In this document: positions 47,901 to 49,594 of the stretch, piece by piece | Numbering within the stretch: position 1 is the first letter of the stretch | Layout of the letters: each line of letters starts with the position of its first letter | NCBI RefSeq assembly: GCF_003349955.1 | Contig: NZ_QLKQ01000056.1 | Location: 1 to 49,594, forward strand | Source: Azospirillum brasilense | Lineage (GTDB): Bacteria; Pseudomonadota; Alphaproteobacteria; Azospirillales; Azospirillaceae | Direction of reading: 5' to 3' | Length of the DNA: 49,594 nt | Position numbers and translations under genes: made by a program | The notes under the pieces: generated by a model | What the model was told of the DNA's origin: nothing | What the model saw: only the letters and a program-made list of their open reading frames with translations | Databases searched by the model: none

Positions 47901-49594
47901 GACGACGCCTTCTCCGCCGTGTCCTACGCCTCCTTCAACTTCGCCAACGCTTGGTACATGGTCGAAGGCCAGACACGGCCCTTCCTGCGCTCCGAACAGT
48001 CCACCACGATTTTCAACGCCCACCAGCTTCAGCTGATGCAACTCGATCTGTCGGCCGCCTACACGCTGGCGGCTGACATCGACGCCGGCGAGACCGGCGG
48101 CAGCAACGCCTCCGGCATGTGGCGCATCGGCGGAAACCGGCACGGGTTCCTGCCGGTCGGGGACGGCTCGGCGGCGTTCACCGGCTCGCTCGACGGCCAG
48201 GGCCACGTCATCCGGGGGCTGACGATCGCTCCCGCCGATTACAGCGCGAACCACGGGCTGTTCGGCGTCGTCGGCGCGGCCGGCTCGATCCATAACCTCG
48301 GCCTGCTTGATGTTTCCATAACGGGTAACGGAATCACGGTCGGCGGGCTCGTCGGCGAGAACAACGGCACCATCACCAACGCCCACGTGACGGGGAGCGT
48401 CCAGGGGCTTTCCGTCGGGGGCCTCGTCGGCAGGAACACCGGGACCATCGCCCAGTCCTATTCCACGGCGAGCGTGGAGGCGCCCGCGCTCGGCGGTGAC
48501 GAGATCGGCGGCCTGGTCAGTGAAAACGCCGGCACGATCACCCAATCCTACGCGACCGGGAACGTGACGGGGCGGAGCACGGTCGGCGGCTTCGTCGCCA
48601 AGAACTCCGGCGCCATCAGCCAGTCCTACGCGACCGGAGCGGTGACGGCGACCATCGGCACCGACACCGGTGGTTTCGCCGGCCTGAATTCGGGCAGCAT
48701 CTCCCAATCCTACGCGACCGGCGGCGCCGTTTCCGGCAACATGTCGGTCGGCGGCCTTGTCGGAATGAACAGCGGTTCGATCGACCAGTCCTACACCACG
48801 AAGGCCGTATCGGGCTCATCGCTCATCGGTGGCTTCGCGGGATATTACGTCGGCGGCACCATCACCTCCTCCTACTTCGACACCACCACCAGCGGGACGA
48901 CCGAGCACGCCGGCTCCCAATCCACCCTGGTGGGGGTGACCGGCCTGACGACGGCGCTGTTCCAGGATACAGCGTCCTTCATGGCGGGAGCGACCGGCTG
49001 GGACTTCGACACCGTGTGGGCGCCGCCGAGCGGCGGCTACTATCCCGTGCTCTACAGCATGGTCCCGGTGACCTGGGTCAAGGCGGTGTCGGCGACCTCG
49101 GTCTACGGCAGCAGTTCGGGCACGATCAGCGCGGTGGGCGCGCACAGCGCCCCCGGCGCGTATGTCTTCGGCAAGGCGGACGACAGCCTGTCGCTGGTGG
49201 GCGGGACGATCACCGTCGATGCGACCACCGGCGTTTCGGCAACACCGACCATCACCAGCCTGACCACGGCGAACGTCATGGTCACCAGCGCCAAAGGCGC
49301 GGCGTATCGTGTCTTCTATTACGGAGATGTTGCCCAGACCGTAACCCCGGCGGCGTTGACCATCACGGCCGATGCGGCGAGCAAGACCTACGGCGATGCC
49401 GCAACTCTGACCGGCTTCACCACGTCCGGCCTGAAGAACAGCGACGGCGTGACGGGTGTGACGCTGACCAGTGCCGGCACGGCAGCCACCGCCGGGGTGG
49501 GCGGCTACGCCATCACGGCATCGTCGGCCCAGGGCAGCGGCCTGTCGAACTACACGATCACCTACGCTGGCGGGACGCTGACGGTCGATCCGGC
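44937..49594 (+). CDS. Two-partner-secretion adhesin, filamentous haemagglutinin type (3' end beyond window)
   Basis: At least 1552 residues, open at the right edge. Start GTG 44937 has AGGGG at 44926-44930; ATG 45153 is an alternative at the signal-peptide core. Residues 1-88 form an extended signal (tandem APAKS units, RPLARLSLGLMTSVALMASAIVPVAA). The TPS domain follows: IDQSSKNAVINWNSFSIG, ATLNRVTGNIPSRIDGSL, GSVYLVNPAGVAVGPTGKV. Next are glycine-rich beta-helix sequence, two blocks of GLUG motifs (VGGLIG, VGGLVG and variants, about fifteen in all) and, near the edge, MBG-type repeats (SKTYGDAATLTGFTTSGLKN). It should cross the outer membrane through a TpsB partner, not seen here, and act in attachment or aggregation. 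Confidence 0.9.
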   Translation, partial: MNGKTCPAKTAPAKSAPAKSAPAKSAPVAPAGAPKAKRRHAFPSALAVWPVPRCFSGPSPNGRPLARLSLGLMTSVALMASAIVPVAAQSLPSGPSVAAGAVSIATPSGTSVIIDQSSKNAVINWNSFSIGKGNSVAINNGGGATLNRVTGNIPSRIDGSLTATGSVYLVNPAGVAVGPTGKVLAGGSFTASTLDVSDTAFLKGGDKTFSGTSKATVTNAGSIGSLGGDVALIAREVGNSGTITAPNGTVGLAAGYEVLVKDGAVEGGKFHVKVGGADTAAATSGRITAAAAEIRANGGNVYALAGNTGGVIAATGTASVGGRVFLTAGDSGTVEAGGSITATRTAENGAVQGGDIRVSGGKTTVSGALSAKGAAGKGGTAGKGGTVAVTGAAVTLTGTASLDASGGRGGAVVVGGDYQGGKDAARKTLKETVANAKTTTVAAGARLSADGIAGDGGSVVVWSDERTDFAGTIAARGAGTGGNGGSVEVSGKALLSFTGTADLRAASGKTGTLLLDPYNLTISAAADGNVSGLSANGDDSVLSVATLTAALASANVTVTTGSGGSQAGTITVAAPVAWSADTVLTLAADGDIVVNAPITATGSAAGLVLQYGAGKGYSFGSAGSVTLSGANATLRIGETGALQSYTLIHDMAALDDIETTGPSGRYALAQSLDAAGTTYTAAVVAGTFTGTFTGLGNSIANLTINAPDTDDVGLFGTLGSGSSLRDIGLVNATVIGKSRVGGLAGATLGTVAQAYVAGGSVTGSEWVGGLIGANDHGVIGQSYATGNVTGSGSYVGGLVGGSSNATYETVHATGTVVGSESVGGLIGDSDSDSITKAFATGSVSGASTVGGLIGALRGGAGSLSESYAIGDVTATVNKAGGLLGGAEDASVSKVYATGSVTGTISADDGEHFIGGLVGDSFYASISDAYATGRVTLSATCTSSNCKAGGLAGRQANGTIRDSYWDKGTTGQAGDIGDGSGSNNVGIETDDAFSAVSYASFNFANAWYMVEGQTRPFLRSEQSTTIFNAHQLQLMQLDLSAAYTLAADIDAGETGGSNASGMWRIGGNRHGFLPVGDGSAAFTGSLDGQGHVIRGLTIAPADYSANHGLFGVVGAAGSIHNLGLLDVSITGNGITVGGLVGENNGTITNAHVTGSVQGLSVGGLVGRNTGTIAQSYSTASVEAPALGGDEIGGLVSENAGTITQSYATGNVTGRSTVGGFVAKNSGAISQSYATGAVTATIGTDTGGFAGLNSGSISQSYATGGAVSGNMSVGGLVGMNSGSIDQSYTTKAVSGSSLIGGFAGYYVGGTITSSYFDTTTSGTTEHAGSQSTLVGVTGLTTALFQDTASFMAGATGWDFDTVWAPPSGGYYPVLYSMVPVTWVKAVSATSVYGSSSGTISAVGAHSAPGAYVFGKADDSLSLVGGTITVDATTGVSATPTITSLTTANVMVTSAKGAAYRVFYYGDVAQTVTPAALTITADAASKTYGDAATLTGFTTSGLKNSDGVTGVTLTSAGTAATAGVGGYAITASSAQGSGLSNYTITYAGGTLTVDP
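44952..45011 (+). repeat. 15-nt tandem repeat in the adhesin signal region
   Basis: Four units (first one divergent) of gctccggccaagtct coding APAKS, followed by a partial APV unit. It lengthens the charged N-region of the signal peptide and is prone to slippage. Confidence 0.85.

Noticed and set aside
44766..48707. A 1313-codon open frame antisense to the adhesin
   Set aside because: Low-complexity composition, no ribosome-binding site and no recognisable domain; the plus strand has clear TPS, GLUG and MBG-like features.

Overview
The window is GC-rich (high-60s % by eye) and reads like the chromosome of an alphaproteobacterium, most likely Azospirillum or a close Rhodospirillales relative. 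The evidence is gene content and order: a MoxR/DUF58 pair divergent from DUF1285-NUDIX-DUF6111-cca, hemF-trmL divergent from petABC, and xseB-ispA-dxs followed by tlyA. The species call is inference; no rRNA or tRNA gene was seen.

Region 1 (1-18430) is mostly housekeeping: MoxR ATPase and DUF58 protein, CoA-type NUDIX hydrolase, CCA-adding enzyme (its C-terminus runs into an intergenic inverted repeat), haem synthesis (hemF), tRNA methylation (trmL), the cytochrome bc1 operon with a TTCG-loop terminator, a CheY-like regulator, a SqrR/BigR-type ArsR regulator divergent from a TusA-like sulfur carrier, a class II HDAC-like deacetylase, isoprenoid precursor genes (xseB-ispA-dxs), an orphan HWE/HisKA_2 kinase and tlyA. 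A decayed IS5-family element (about 18451-19230) marks the boundary.

Region 2 (19230-28572) is a sugar-acid catabolic locus built as two divergent arms around a 750-bp control region. The leftward arm encodes a 2-hydroxyacid dehydrogenase, an MHS-type MFS transporter and a DUF4862-like TIM-barrel protein. The rightward arm encodes an L-idonate-5-dehydrogenase-like zinc dehydrogenase, an enolase-superfamily acid-sugar dehydratase and an SDR, followed by two FadR/FCD-type GntR regulators. A shared operator-like motif (nACCAGWRnACCARTW in the best three copies) lies just downstream of TTGAC-type promoters in front of both arms and in front of the second GntR gene, which is a self-consistent regulon readable from the sequence.

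Region 3 (28573-34600) is an iron/metallophore uptake unit bracketed by two remnants of one ISL3-type transposase 3' end. An AraC/PchR-like regulator sits behind a near-consensus Fur box, followed by an MFS transporter, a TonB-dependent receptor and a translationally coupled SAM methyltransferase lacking the usual O-methyltransferase histidine motif.

Region 4 (35204-49594) is a cell-surface locus. It holds a small exported unknown, a 1963-residue serralysin-type (M10) metalloprotease carrying fourteen ~106-residue repeats, a 7TMR-DISM-like histidine kinase with a LuxR-type response regulator, and, divergent from them, the start of a very large two-partner-secretion (filamentous haemagglutinin-type) adhesin with GLUG and MBG-like repeats that runs off the right edge. 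Several copies of an imperfect palindrome CCCCCTATTCATGGGGG lie between the regulator and the adhesin and are candidate binding sites for that regulator.
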